Of a stretch of 16,839 nucleotides of DNA, positions 6,734 to 14,133 are shown one piece after another (positions within the stretch are counted from its first letter, which is position 1; each line of letters begins with the position of its first letter). Made by a program: the position numbers and the translations under genes. The notes below the pieces were generated by a model. It was not told where the DNA came from, made no database searches, and saw only the letters and a list, made by a program, of their open reading frames with translations. The stretch is taken from contig JAHHTX010000040.1 of the NCBI GenBank assembly GCA_020024255.1, forward strand, positions 1 through 16,839, written 5' to 3'. The stretch comes from Anaerotignum sp. Its GTDB lineage: Bacteria; Bacillota; Clostridia; Lachnospirales; Anaerotignaceae.

Positions 6734-7147
6734 TTACTCCTTCATCAATGCAAAAGAAAATTCTGCACTGACACATAATTTCCCGTTTACAAAGCCTTTT
6801 CCGCTTGCCCAGTAGAAAGGGCCTTTGTGTTTAATCAGTGTACACTCTGTTTCAAAAAGATCACCGGGATGTACAGGATTTTTAAAACGGACTTTGTCCA
6901 AGCCTGTAAAATAAGGCGTAGATGCCTCTGCTGTTTCTGACAAAAGTACACAGGTGGACTGTCCCAATATTTCGCAAAGGATAACACCGGGTACAACGGG
7001 ATTATCAGGGAAATGCCCCTGCAAAAACCACTCGTCGGGACGTATTGTCTTTTTCCCATAAGCAACGCCATCTCGCAATTCTGCCTCATCTACCAGAAGC
7101 ATATTATCTCTGTGAGGCAGTATTTTTTTCAATTCTTCTTGGTTCAT
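6734..7147 (-). CDS. fabZ: 3-hydroxyacyl-ACP dehydratase
   Basis: 137-residue hot-dog fold dehydratase that turns 3-hydroxyacyl-ACP into trans-2-enoyl-ACP. ILPHRDNMLLVDE at 9-21 matches the family's LPHR-LLVD motif; the active site is H45 in LQGHFPDNPVVPGV and E59 in CEILGQ. It is the only dehydratase in the operon; no FabA, FabM or FabN isomerase is present here, so how unsaturated chains arise cannot be told from this window. AGGAAGAAGG precedes the ATG. The 3' end supplies the accC ribosome binding site. Confidence 0.95.
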   Translation of the reverse strand: MNQEELKKILPHRDNMLLVDEAELRDGVAYGKKTIRPDEWFLQGHFPDNPVVPGVILCEILGQSTCVLLSETAEASTPYFTGLDKVRFKNPVHPGDLFETECTLIKHKGPFYWASGKGFVNGKLCVSAEFSFALMKE

Positions 7148-7168
7148 GGATATTTTGCCTTCTTCCTA

Positions 7169-7612
7169 TTAGTCTTCCCGAATGCGGAACAATGTCTGCC
7201 CGTATTCCACAATCTGCCCGTTAGATACACAGATTTCCTCTACTGTACCACTACAATCTGATGCAATCTGGTTGAACATCTTCATCGATTCCACAATACA
7301 GATTGTTTCTCCTGCACCAATATGATCCCCTACAGATACATATGGTGCTGCGCCGCTCTGGGGAGCAAGATAAACTGTCCCCACCAAAGGTGTTTTCTGT
7401 TCATAGAAATCATTTTTCTCCACAATTTTCTCTGCTTCATGGCTTTCCTGTATCTGTTCTACTGGTTCTGCTGTCACTACAGTAGCTGCCTGCTGTACAG
7501 AAGCAGGTGCCGCTTCCAGTACCAAACGACTATCCCCTTCTGTCAGATCCAGCTTTGTCAGGTGATATTCCTTCAAAATATTTGCCAGTTCAGCAATTCT
7601 GTTTGTATCCAT
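7169..7612 (-). CDS. accB: Acetyl-CoA carboxylase biotin carboxyl carrier protein
   Basis: 147 residues from the chosen start. The C-terminal biotinyl domain (about 73-147) holds the modified lysine K111 in VESMKMFNQ, the family's E-A/S-MKM motif, preceded by TPLVGTVYLAPQSG. The N-terminus (MDTNRIAELANILKEY) is the usual helical segment, joined by a linker rich in Ala, Val and Glu (about 36-70). Three in-frame ATGs occur (7621, 7618, 7612). AAAGGA abuts the first and lies 8 nt before the third, so I choose 7612, leaving 5 nt after the fabF stop instead of a 4-nt overlap. No biotin ligase is encoded here. Confidence 0.93.
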   Translation of the reverse strand: MDTNRIAELANILKEYHLTKLDLTEGDSRLVLEAAPASVQQAATVVTAEPVEQIQESHEAEKIVEKNDFYEQKTPLVGTVYLAPQSGAAPYVSVGDHIGAGETICIVESMKMFNQIASDCSGTVEEICVSNGQIVEYGQTLFRIRED

Positions 7613-7617
7613 GCTCA

Positions 7618-8853
7618 TCATCCTTTAATTTTTCTAAATGCAATGCAGGCATTATGTCCACCAAAACCAAGAGAATTGGAAAGAACCGCTTCCAAATCGG
7701 CTTTTTCTGCTTGATTCGGTGTATAGTGTAAATCACATTCTTCGTCAGGTTCCTGCAAATTGATTGTAGGTGGTATCACACCATCACGCATAGCAAGGAT
7801 TGCTGCAATAGCTTCGGCTGCACCTGCTGCACCAAGCATATGTCCTGTCATAGACTTTATGGAACTGATATGCACTTTCTTCGCATCTTCTTCGCCCAAA
7901 GCCTTACGAATGGCATTGGTTTCTGTTTTGTCGTTAAGTGTAGTACCTGTACCATGTGCATTGATGTAAAGTTTATCTGCCGGAATATCCTTAATTTCTT
8001 CCATAGCATCTCGAATTGCCTTTGCACTTGCAACTGCACTTTCGTCAGGAGCTGTTACATGGTGTGCATCGCATGTAGAACCATAACCGCAAACTTCAGC
8101 ATAAATTTTTGCACCTCTTGCCTTTGCGTGTTCATATTCTTCCAAAATCAGTGTTGCTGCACCTTCCCCCATAACAAAACCATTTCTCCGTTTGTCAAAA
8201 GGAAGAGAAGCAAGATTAGGGTCTGTTGCAGGACTCAAAGCCATGCACGCACCAAAGCCCGCTACCGCCATAGGCGTAATCGCTGCTTCACTGCCGCCAC
8301 AGATAATGGCAGTTGCATATCCATGACGAATGGCACGATATGCTTCCCCAATATTGGTTGTACCTGTTGCACAAGCTGTAGTCATAGAAACGCAAGGTCC
8401 CTGTGCCTGAAATTTAATGGCAATATTCCCTGCTGCAATGTTGCTAATCATTTTGGGAATAAACAAAGGAGATACTCGTCTTGGACCTTTTTCCACCAGC
8501 ATTTCATAAGATGCACCAAAGGTTTCAAATCCACCAATACCGCTGCCAAAATATACACCCAGTTCTTCTTTTTCAATATTGCCCTCCAGACCGCTGTCTG
8601 CCATAGCTTCTGCAGAAGATACCAATGCATACTGTGTAAATTTGTCTAACTTTTTGCTGGTCAGTTTATCCATGCAGGTAAGCGGGTCAAAATCTTTTAC
8701 CTCTGCTGCCAATGTATATTTGGATTGGGATATATCAAAACGGGTAATTTCACCAATCCCATTTTTGCCTGTCAGCAATCCGTCCCAAAAGTCAGGAACA
8801 TTATTCCCAACGGGTGTTACTGCCCCAATACCCGTTACAACTACTCTTTTCAT
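7618..8853 (-). CDS. fabF: 3-oxoacyl-ACP synthase II
   Basis: 411-residue condensing enzyme that elongates acyl-ACP with malonyl-ACP. The thiolase-fold active site is complete: C161 in VSMTTACATGT, H300 in INAHGTGTTLND, K333 in SSIKSMTGH and H338 in the same segment, with the C-terminal SNSLGFGGHN. Length fits FabF (about 410). AAGGAGG sits in the 11-nt gap after fabG, 7 nt or so before the ATG. It is the only FabF/FabB-type enzyme in the operon and so should carry all elongation rounds after FabH. Confidence 0.97.
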   Translation of the reverse strand: MKRVVVTGIGAVTPVGNNVPDFWDGLLTGKNGIGEITRFDISQSKYTLAAEVKDFDPLTCMDKLTSKKLDKFTQYALVSSAEAMADSGLEGNIEKEELGVYFGSGIGGFETFGASYEMLVEKGPRRVSPLFIPKMISNIAAGNIAIKFQAQGPCVSMTTACATGTTNIGEAYRAIRHGYATAIICGGSEAAITPMAVAGFGACMALSPATDPNLASLPFDKRRNGFVMGEGAATLILEEYEHAKARGAKIYAEVCGYGSTCDAHHVTAPDESAVASAKAIRDAMEEIKDIPADKLYINAHGTGTTLNDKTETNAIRKALGEEDAKKVHISSIKSMTGHMLGAAGAAEAIAAILAMRDGVIPPTINLQEPDEECDLHYTPNQAEKADLEAVLSNSLGFGGHNACIAFRKIKG

Positions 8854-8864
8854 TCTCTACCTCC

Positions 8865-9599
8865 TTACATGCAAAGTCCGCCATCAATGCGAATAACTTC
8901 GCCTGTAATATAATCTGATTGGTCACTTGCCAAAAACAGAGCCAGATTCGCAATATCTTCTGGTGTTCCAAAGCGTTTCATAGGAATTTGGTCTTTCAGC
9001 TGGTTGTTTTCAGACAGATTTTTTGTCATATCTGTTGTCACAAAACCGGGTGCAATGGCATTACAGCAAACACCCCTGCTTGCCAGTTCCTTTGCTACGG
9101 ATTTTGTCAATCCAATCAGCCCTGCCTTGGAAGCAGAATAGTTGGTCTGTCCAAAATTCCCCATAAGTCCGGATACGGAACTCATATTTACGATTTTTCC
9201 ACTTCTCTGTTTCATAAATACAGGATAAATCTGTTTAATCATATAGAAAGCACCCTTGAGGTTTGTGTCCACCACACTGTCAAAGTCGGGGATTTTCATC
9301 GTGGGTACGAGTTTGTCTTTCGTAATACCGGCATTGTTTACCAGAATATCCACACCGCCAAAATCAGCAATAATCTGCTTGCATACTTCTGCAACCTGTT
9401 CTGCATCTGCCACATTGCACTGGTAAGCCTCTGCCTTCACACCCTTTTCCAGCAATTCTTTTTTTGTTTCTTCTGCCTTCTGGGTATTTCCTGCATACAA
9501 AAATGCAACATTTGCACCGTTGTCTGCAAATTTCTTGCAAATCGCTGCACCAATTCCACGAGAACCGCCTGTTACAATAGCTATTTTCTCTTTCAGCAT
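8865..9599 (-). CDS. fabG: 3-oxoacyl-ACP reductase
   Basis: 244-residue short-chain dehydrogenase that reduces 3-oxoacyl-ACP with NADPH. It shows the cofactor motif TGGSRGIG at 10-17, NNAG at 88-91, N113, and the catalytic triad S141, Y154 and K158 (YSASKAG), ending in IRIDGGLCM. Length and motifs are those of FabG proper and not a paralogous dehydrogenase, and the operon context agrees. Its ATG overlaps the fabD stop by 7 nt, with AGGAGGT upstream inside fabD. Confidence 0.97.
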   Translation of the reverse strand: MLKEKIAIVTGGSRGIGAAICKKFADNGANVAFLYAGNTQKAEETKKELLEKGVKAEAYQCNVADAEQVAEVCKQIIADFGGVDILVNNAGITKDKLVPTMKIPDFDSVVDTNLKGAFYMIKQIYPVFMKQRSGKIVNMSSVSGLMGNFGQTNYSASKAGLIGLTKSVAKELASRGVCCNAIAPGFVTTDMTKNLSENNQLKDQIPMKRFGTPEDIANLALFLASDQSDYITGEVIRIDGGLCM

Positions 9600-10510
9600 T
9601 TCTGTACCTCCTCTTTCACTTTACGCAATTCTTCCATATTAGATACAGCATATGTTTTGCTGTCAGGAAGAATACGGCTAATGAGTTTTTTCAAAGTAGT
9701 GCCAATGCCCACTTCGATAAAAGTATCAAAACCGTCTGCCGCCATATTTTCTATACTTTCCTGCCAACGCAGGGAGTGATTGATTTGTTTTTCCATTAAG
9801 GACACCACATCTTCTGTATAGGGTTTTGTGGTATAGTTGGAATAAACGGTTGTTTCAGGCTTTTGCATAGAAATTTTTTCCGCTTCTACTGCAAATTCCT
9901 TAGATGCTCCATCCATAAAAGGAGAATGGAAACCGCCGCCCACAGCTACAGGCATTGTTCTGCCGCCTGCTGCCTTTATCTCTTTTCCAAAATCTTCCAG
10001 TTCTTCATTCCACCCGGCAACCACAAGCTGACCGGGACCATTATAATTGACAGGGAAAACGTGTGCATATTTCTCACAGATTTCCTCTACCTTTTCATTT
10101 TCCATTCGCATAACTGCAACCATTGCTGCAGGATGTTCTTTTGCCGCTTTGCCCATTGCCACACCTCTTGCGCAAGCAAGACGGAAACCATCTATGGGTG
10201 TATATGCCCCTGCAAAAGCAAGAGCAGGTACTTCACCCAAAGAAAAACCTGCTACTGCATCAGGCATAATACCTTCTTCCTTTAGTGCATGGGCTGCTGC
10301 TAAATCAGCCAAGTACAGGCAGGGCTGTGTATTTTCTGTTTGTTTTAATTCTTCACTTGTGCCTTCAAAACACTGCTGCAAAGTGCCGGGGCGGATTTCC
10401 TCCGCCTTGGCAAACAATTCCTTGATGCTTTCTTTTTCATCATAGAAATCTTTTCCCATCCCGGCTTTCTGTGCGCCTTGTCCTGAAAAAACAAAGGCTA
10501 TTTTACCCAT
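9593..10510 (-). CDS. fabD: Malonyl-CoA:ACP transacylase
   Basis: 305-residue acyltransferase that loads malonyl from malonyl-CoA onto ACP. FVFSGQGAQKAGMG at 6-19 and GGGFHSPFM at 191-199 (H195) are clear; the nucleophile is S90 in AGFSLGEV and R115 in CARG lines the substrate pocket. The residue before the serine is Phe where E. coli has His (GHSLGE); the catalytic Ser-His pair is intact, so activity is expected. It overlaps fabK by 13 nt and fabG by 7 nt, with AAGGAG before its ATG. Confidence 0.96.
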   Translation of the reverse strand: MGKIAFVFSGQGAQKAGMGKDFYDEKESIKELFAKAEEIRPGTLQQCFEGTSEELKQTENTQPCLYLADLAAAHALKEEGIMPDAVAGFSLGEVPALAFAGAYTPIDGFRLACARGVAMGKAAKEHPAAMVAVMRMENEKVEEICEKYAHVFPVNYNGPGQLVVAGWNEELEDFGKEIKAAGGRTMPVAVGGGFHSPFMDGASKEFAVEAEKISMQKPETTVYSNYTTKPYTEDVVSLMEKQINHSLRWQESIENMAADGFDTFIEVGIGTTLKKLISRILPDSKTYAVSNMEELRKVKEEVQKC

Positions 10511-11448
10511 TTTGCAGCTCCTTTCAACAGTTCCTCTGCTTCTCCTGCAACTTCACGAATAATTTCTGCTGCTGGTTGTTCCTGTTTTACCATACCAGAA
10601 ATCTGTCCTGCAAGAAAACAGCCTGATTTGGTATCACCATCTACAGCGGCTTTACGCAAAGCGCCTACACCCAGTTCTTCAACATCTTCTGCCGTTGTTT
10701 CAGGTGCATATTCTACTTTCACAAAGTCACGGCTAAAAGGATTCTTCAAGCAACGGCAAGTATTTCCACCAAATCTTCTTCCTGTTGTTACGGTGGAAAT
10801 ATCTGTTGCTTTTTTCACCATTTCTTTATAATTGGGATGTACACCGCACTCCTCTGCAAGGAGGAATCTGGTACCCATCTGTACGCCAACTGCCCCCAGC
10901 ATCATGGCAGCTGCCAGCCCTCTGCCATCTCCAATACCACCGGCTGCCAATACCGGAATCTTTACTGCATCACATACCTGTGGCACCAAGGGCATAGTGG
11001 TCATTTCTCCGATATGCCCGCCGGACTCACCGCCTTCTGCAATAACAGCATCTGCACCGGCTCTTTCCATCATTTTTGCGCCAGCTACGGAAGCAACAAC
11101 AGGAATAACTTTAATTCCTGCTTCCTTCCACATTCCCATATATTTATTGGGCATACCCGCACCAGTTGTTACAATAGGAATCTTTTCCTCTGCTACGATT
11201 TTCGCCACTTCTTCCACATGGGGACTCATCAACATGATGTTTACGCCAAATGGTTTATCTGTCAATTCTCTTGCAATGCGGATCTGCTCACGCAGATAAT
11301 CGCCCCCGGCATTCATAGCAGAGATAATACCAAGACCGCCTCCATTGGAAACAGCAGCAGCCAGCTTTGCATCTGCAATCCATGCCATGCCCCCCTGAAA
11401 AACAGGGTATTCTATGCCAAGCATAGAGCAAATCGGTGAAACTATCAT
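10498..11448 (-). CDS. fabK: Enoyl-ACP reductase II (FMN-dependent)
   Basis: 316-residue flavoprotein of the nitronate-monooxygenase-like TIM-barrel family, reducing trans-2-enoyl-ACP in the last step of each cycle. Visible features are PVFQGGMAW at 15-23, SNGGGLGIIS at 34-43, the catalytic-type H145 in AEGGESGGHIGE, and the FMN phosphate loop AAGGIGDGRG. FabK replaces the unrelated FabI, and organisms relying on it are typically resistant to triclosan. Nitronate monooxygenase is the alternative name for similar proteins, but position between acpP and fabD makes FabK the better call. GGAGGG precedes the ATG. Confidence 0.95.
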   Translation of the reverse strand: MIVSPICSMLGIEYPVFQGGMAWIADAKLAAAVSNGGGLGIISAMNAGGDYLREQIRIARELTDKPFGVNIMLMSPHVEEVAKIVAEEKIPIVTTGAGMPNKYMGMWKEAGIKVIPVVASVAGAKMMERAGADAVIAEGGESGGHIGEMTTMPLVPQVCDAVKIPVLAAGGIGDGRGLAAAMMLGAVGVQMGTRFLLAEECGVHPNYKEMVKKATDISTVTTGRRFGGNTCRCLKNPFSRDFVKVEYAPETTAEDVEELGVGALRKAAVDGDTKSGCFLAGQISGMVKQEQPAAEIIREVAGEAEELLKGAAKWVK

Positions 11449-11466
11449 TTCTTTCCCTCCAAATAA

Positions 11467-11691
11467 TCAGTTTTGTTTGCTTTCGATCATTTTTACCAAA
11501 TCAGAAACTGTTTCAATTTTTTCTTCGCCCATTTCAATTTCTGTGCCAAGTTCTTCTTCCAAACTCATCAGAAGTTCCATAACGTCCAGAGAGTCAATTC
11601 CCAGTTCGCCGAACTTTGTTTCCATTGTAATTTCAGATACTTCACATTCCAATTTTTCTGCCAATAAAGCTGCAATTTTTTCAAATACCAT
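11467..11691 (-). CDS. acpP: Acyl carrier protein
   Basis: 74-residue acidic four-helix protein that carries growing acyl chains on a 4'-phosphopantetheine arm. The attachment serine is S34 in GELGIDSLDVMELLMSLEEE, the classic DSL motif at the start of helix II. The prosthetic group derives from the pantothenate made by the operon at the other end of this window. AAAAGGAG lies before the ATG. The 123-nt gap before it, the largest in the operon, may hold an extra promoter. Confidence 0.97.
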   Translation of the reverse strand: MVFEKIAALLAEKLECEVSEITMETKFGELGIDSLDVMELLMSLEEELGTEIEMGEEKIETVSDLVKMIESKQN

Positions 11692-11814
11692 GATACATTC
11701 TCCTTTTCTTTCTGTTCATTTTCTTTTGTCAGTTTTGATAGAGAGAATTTCTTCTCCCTGTCCGTCCCGTATAAAAAGGGGAACGGTAATTATATATGAA
11801 GCCAAAAGGCATCA
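11692..11814 (-). promoter_or_regulatory. fabH-acpP spacer with possible internal promoter and hairpins
   Basis: On the minus strand an exact TATAAT (11794-11789) occurs, but 17 nt before it the -35 place holds only TAATGA, so promoter strength is doubtful. Downstream a hairpin at 11762-11786 pairs TCCC with GGGA and CCG with CGG, and another at 11743-11756 has stem GAGAA/TTCTC. These could set extra or separately controlled acpP expression; all of this is inference from sequence. Confidence 0.3.
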
Positions 11815-12768
11815 TTACCATCTTAATAGGCAAGCTGCACTTGCCAGTCCGCCACCAAAAGCGGGCAGCAAAAGCAAATCGCCTTTGTGCAGCATTCCTT
11901 TTCTGTTCATTTCGTCCAAAGCAATGGGGATACTTGCAGAAGAAGTATTGCCAAAGCGTTCAATATTCAGATAAAATTTTTCTTCGGGGATTTTGAGCAT
12001 TACGCTTGCAAAATCAATAATTCTTTTATTTGCTTGATGCGGTACAATATACGCAATATCATCAAATGTCAAGTCATGATTTTTGAGAAGCGTTTTGCAA
12101 TCTCTGCAAATAGATTTTACCGCAAATTTAAAGGTTTCCTGTCCACGCATATGAATATATGGTTTTTTCTGTTCTTTTTCAAAGAACGGGGATTTCCCGA
12201 TAAACTGCGGAATATCAATGATATCACTTCCACCTCTGACATGAAAAACCGCATCTATATAGTTGTCGCCTTCTCCTAGCACCACTGCGCCGGCGCCGTC
12301 CCCAAAAATAACACAGGTTCCTCTGTCGTCCCAATCCACGACACGGCTCAAACGTTCCGCTCCGATAACCAGAACTTTTTTTACCTTTCCTCTTGCAAAA
12401 TAGCCTGCTATTGTTTCCAGCATAAAGACAAAGGCGGAACATGCCGCATTTACATCCATTGCCATACATTTTACGCCTAGCAAATTTTGTATCATGCAGG
12501 ATACAGAAGGGGAAATGGACTCTCCACTGACACTGGCTGCGATAATCATGTCAATTTCTTCTTTTGCCACGCCACTGTTTTCCAAAGCCTCAAGTGCAGC
12601 TTTGTACCCCATCTCCGCTGCTGTTTCGTTTGTGCTGATATGTCGTTCCTTCACCCCTACCCGCTGCACAATCCATTCATCGCTGGTATCTACTAATTTT
12701 GATATATCCTCATTGGTCACTACCTTGGGCGGGACATACATCCCTGTTCCCAATACAGAAAAACTCAT
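11815..12768 (-). CDS. fabH: 3-oxoacyl-ACP synthase III
   Basis: 317-residue condensing enzyme that starts chains by joining an acyl-CoA primer to malonyl-ACP. The Cys-His-Asn triad is visible: C110 in VNAACSAF, H244 in VPHQANKRI and N274 in RFGNTSSAS; the N-terminal GTGMYVPPKVVTN and DEWI segment are also typical. Primer choice (acetyl or branched) cannot be read safely. GGGAGG stands before the ATG. It is the first gene of the operon, where many Firmicutes place the regulator FabT just upstream; no FabT is present here. Confidence 0.97.
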   Translation of the reverse strand: MSFSVLGTGMYVPPKVVTNEDISKLVDTSDEWIVQRVGVKERHISTNETAAEMGYKAALEALENSGVAKEEIDMIIAASVSGESISPSVSCMIQNLLGVKCMAMDVNAACSAFVFMLETIAGYFARGKVKKVLVIGAERLSRVVDWDDRGTCVIFGDGAGAVVLGEGDNYIDAVFHVRGGSDIIDIPQFIGKSPFFEKEQKKPYIHMRGQETFKFAVKSICRDCKTLLKNHDLTFDDIAYIVPHQANKRIIDFASVMLKIPEEKFYLNIERFGNTSSASIPIALDEMNRKGMLHKGDLLLLPAFGGGLASAACLLRW

Positions 12769-12837
12769 TTTTCTTTTCCTCCCGCTTTCTGACTGTGTCT
12801 TTTTAAAAAACGCATTACCTTTTTCACTCTATGCTAT

Positions 12838-12867
12838 TTAGTACCCCTATTTATAAAAAAGTTACAA
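12838..12867 (-). promoter_or_regulatory. Putative promoter of the fab operon with FapR-like half-site
   Basis: On the minus strand TTGTAA (12867-12862) and TACTAA (12843-12838) are 18 nt apart and could be the -35 and -10, giving a leader of about 60 nt before fabH. The plus-strand reading of the -10 region, TTAGTACC at 12838-12845, equals the first half of the Bacillus FapR operator as I recall it (TTAGTACCTAGTCTTAA), with partial agreement in the second half (11 of 17 overall). Neither promoter nor operator is certain. Confidence 0.4.
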
Positions 12868-12903
12868 TAAATTTCACTTTTTCTTATTTTTCCCATATAG
12901 CAC

Positions 12904-13227
12904 TCAGCGTTTCTTCAAACGCATGAAAAGCAGCATCAACATACTGACAGAAATACTGGTATATGCCACTGCCCCCATAACTAAGAACCCCCGAATATAC
13001 CGCATCCGCTTTGCCAGGTGGGTGTAATCCGGACAGGGATAGCTTCCTTCACCGGTTCTCACCGCCGTTCCACCTTTGTGGTACATACTGCAATACTGTT
13101 TGTAATAGGCACGGCAATCTTTACAATGCTGCAAATGCGCTGTAACTGCTTTTTTAGATGCAGGGCTTGCCAGCCCGTCATGGTACAATGCAAGGAGATC
13201 TTTTATCATGTCACAATCCAAGTTCAT
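12904..13227 (-). CDS. Small zinc-finger anti-sigma factor
   Basis: 107 residues. The N-terminal half is a ZAS/zf-HC2 anti-sigma domain: C5, then H31-x3-C35-x2-C38 (HLQHCKDC) as zinc ligands, the usual sigma-binding module. One hydrophobic segment at about 80-102 should anchor it in the membrane, and only RLKKR follows, so there is no extracytoplasmic sensor domain. It overlaps the sigma gene by 17 nt, the standard arrangement for a cognate pair. The partner is inferred from position. What signal releases the sigma factor cannot be read from this protein. Confidence 0.85.
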   Translation of the reverse strand: MNLDCDMIKDLLALYHDGLASPASKKAVTAHLQHCKDCRAYYKQYCSMYHKGGTAVRTGEGSYPCPDYTHLAKRMRYIRGFLVMGAVAYTSISVSMLMLLFMRLKKR

Positions 13228-13717
13228 GCTGCAACACCTCCATCATCTTTTTCTTCGCACGGAAGAATATGACCTTTGCAGAATTTTCGCTGATTTTCAA
13301 AACAGAAGCAATCTGGGAAAAGGGAAGTTCTGCATAAATTCGCAGCAACACCACATCTCTATACTTTTTGGGGATATCCGCCAATATTTTGCGTACAGCT
13401 TCCCGTGTATATTCTTTATGTACATACTCTGCGGGATCATCTGTCTTTTCCCCATACAAGTCCACAATATAATCCAGATTCATTGTATTTGCATATTTTT
13501 TATTTCGCTTGAGGTACTTGAAATAAACGTGTTTTCCTATAGATGCCAGCCATGTAAATATTTCACACTCTCCCCGAAAGCGGTGTAAAGACAAATATGC
13601 CTGCAAAAAAGTTTCCTGTGTCAAATCTTCTGTGAGAGAACGGTCTGCGCTAAGTCTGTATAAAAAGGCATATACCCTTTCGTAATACTCCTTATAGAGC
13701 ATTTCAAATGTCTGCAC
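13211..13717 (-). CDS. ECF-type RNA polymerase sigma factor
   Basis: 168 residues from a GTG start at 13717, chosen because GGAGGTGA lies just 7 nt before it; an upstream ATG at 13810 would add an unconserved tail lying across the predicted promoter. Sigma region 2 covers about 8-74 (YERVYAFLYRL, DLTQETFLQAYLSLHRF, FTWLASIGKHVYFKYLKR) and region 4 about 107-160 (IPKKYRDVVLLRIYAELPFSQIA, a helix-turn-helix). Only regions 2 and 4 are present, as in ECF sigma factors. It precedes and overlaps the anti-sigma gene. No typical ECF promoter (GGAAC / CGTC) is visible upstream, so autoregulation is not shown. Target genes are unknown. Confidence 0.9.
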   Translation of the reverse strand: MQTFEMLYKEYYERVYAFLYRLSADRSLTEDLTQETFLQAYLSLHRFRGECEIFTWLASIGKHVYFKYLKRNKKYANTMNLDYIVDLYGEKTDDPAEYVHKEYTREAVRKILADIPKKYRDVVLLRIYAELPFSQIASVLKISENSAKVIFFRAKKKMMEVLQHELGL

Positions 13718-13748
13718 CGATTCACCTCCGTCCTCATGATACTTTTGT

Positions 13749-13757
13749 AGTATAGCA
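13749..13757 (-). promoter_or_regulatory. Extended -10 promoter of the sigma/anti-sigma operon
   Basis: On the minus strand TGCTATACT (13757-13749) is an extended -10 element. The -35 place 17 nt upstream is poor. The start would fall near 13742, about 25 nt before the GTG start codon, which is consistent with a short leader holding only the ribosome binding site. Confidence 0.5.
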
Positions 13758-13908
13758 TAATTCCTTTCCAAAATCCATATTTCTTGTTTTAATTTATACG
13801 CAAATAGCACAACTTTCCGTCATATTCCATTTTTGTTTTAGTCCTTGCCTTCTAAGACGCTGTTTCTGCAACGTTTTTTTGTCCTATTACGCACGAAATG
13901 CGTCTATA

Positions 13909-13931
13909 GTGTACAGTTATTTGCTGTATAC
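13909..13931. repeat. Inverted repeat in the sigma-tRNA spacer
   Basis: GTGTACAG (13909-13916) and CTGTATAC (13924-13931) pair over 8 bp with one wobble around a 7-nt loop. No U-rich tail follows. It may be an operator or chance; the rest of 13758-14011 shows nothing else recognisable. Confidence 0.35.
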
Positions 13932-14011
13932 CATACCAAAGCATTTTATTGGGCTATATTATTACAACATAAACCATATTTCAAATATGTAATTTTTTAT
14001 GAAAATTCCTC

Positions 14012-14040
14012 TTGACATTTTGACAAAAATGGAGGAAAAT
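14012..14040 (+). promoter_or_regulatory. Promoter of the tRNA-Pro gene
   Basis: A perfect -35 TTGACA (14012-14017) is followed after 17 nt by GAAAAT (14035-14040), four of six to TATAAT. The start would be near 14047, about 8 nt before the mature 5' end of the tRNA. Confidence 0.5.
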
Positions 14041-14054
14041 AAATTTGTTGTTTT

Positions 14055-14128
<74 letters not shown>

Positions 14129-14133
14129 TACTT

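Noticed and set aside
12769..12903. FabT operator upstream of fabH
   Set aside because: No palindrome of the TTTGA-TCAAA type is present, and no MarR-family fabT gene lies nearby.
13758..13900. ECF-type autoregulatory promoter for the sigma gene
   Set aside because: GGAA-like and CGT-like pieces occur on the minus strand but at wrong spacing (about 13 or 23 nt instead of about 16); the extended -10 at 13749-13757 is better.
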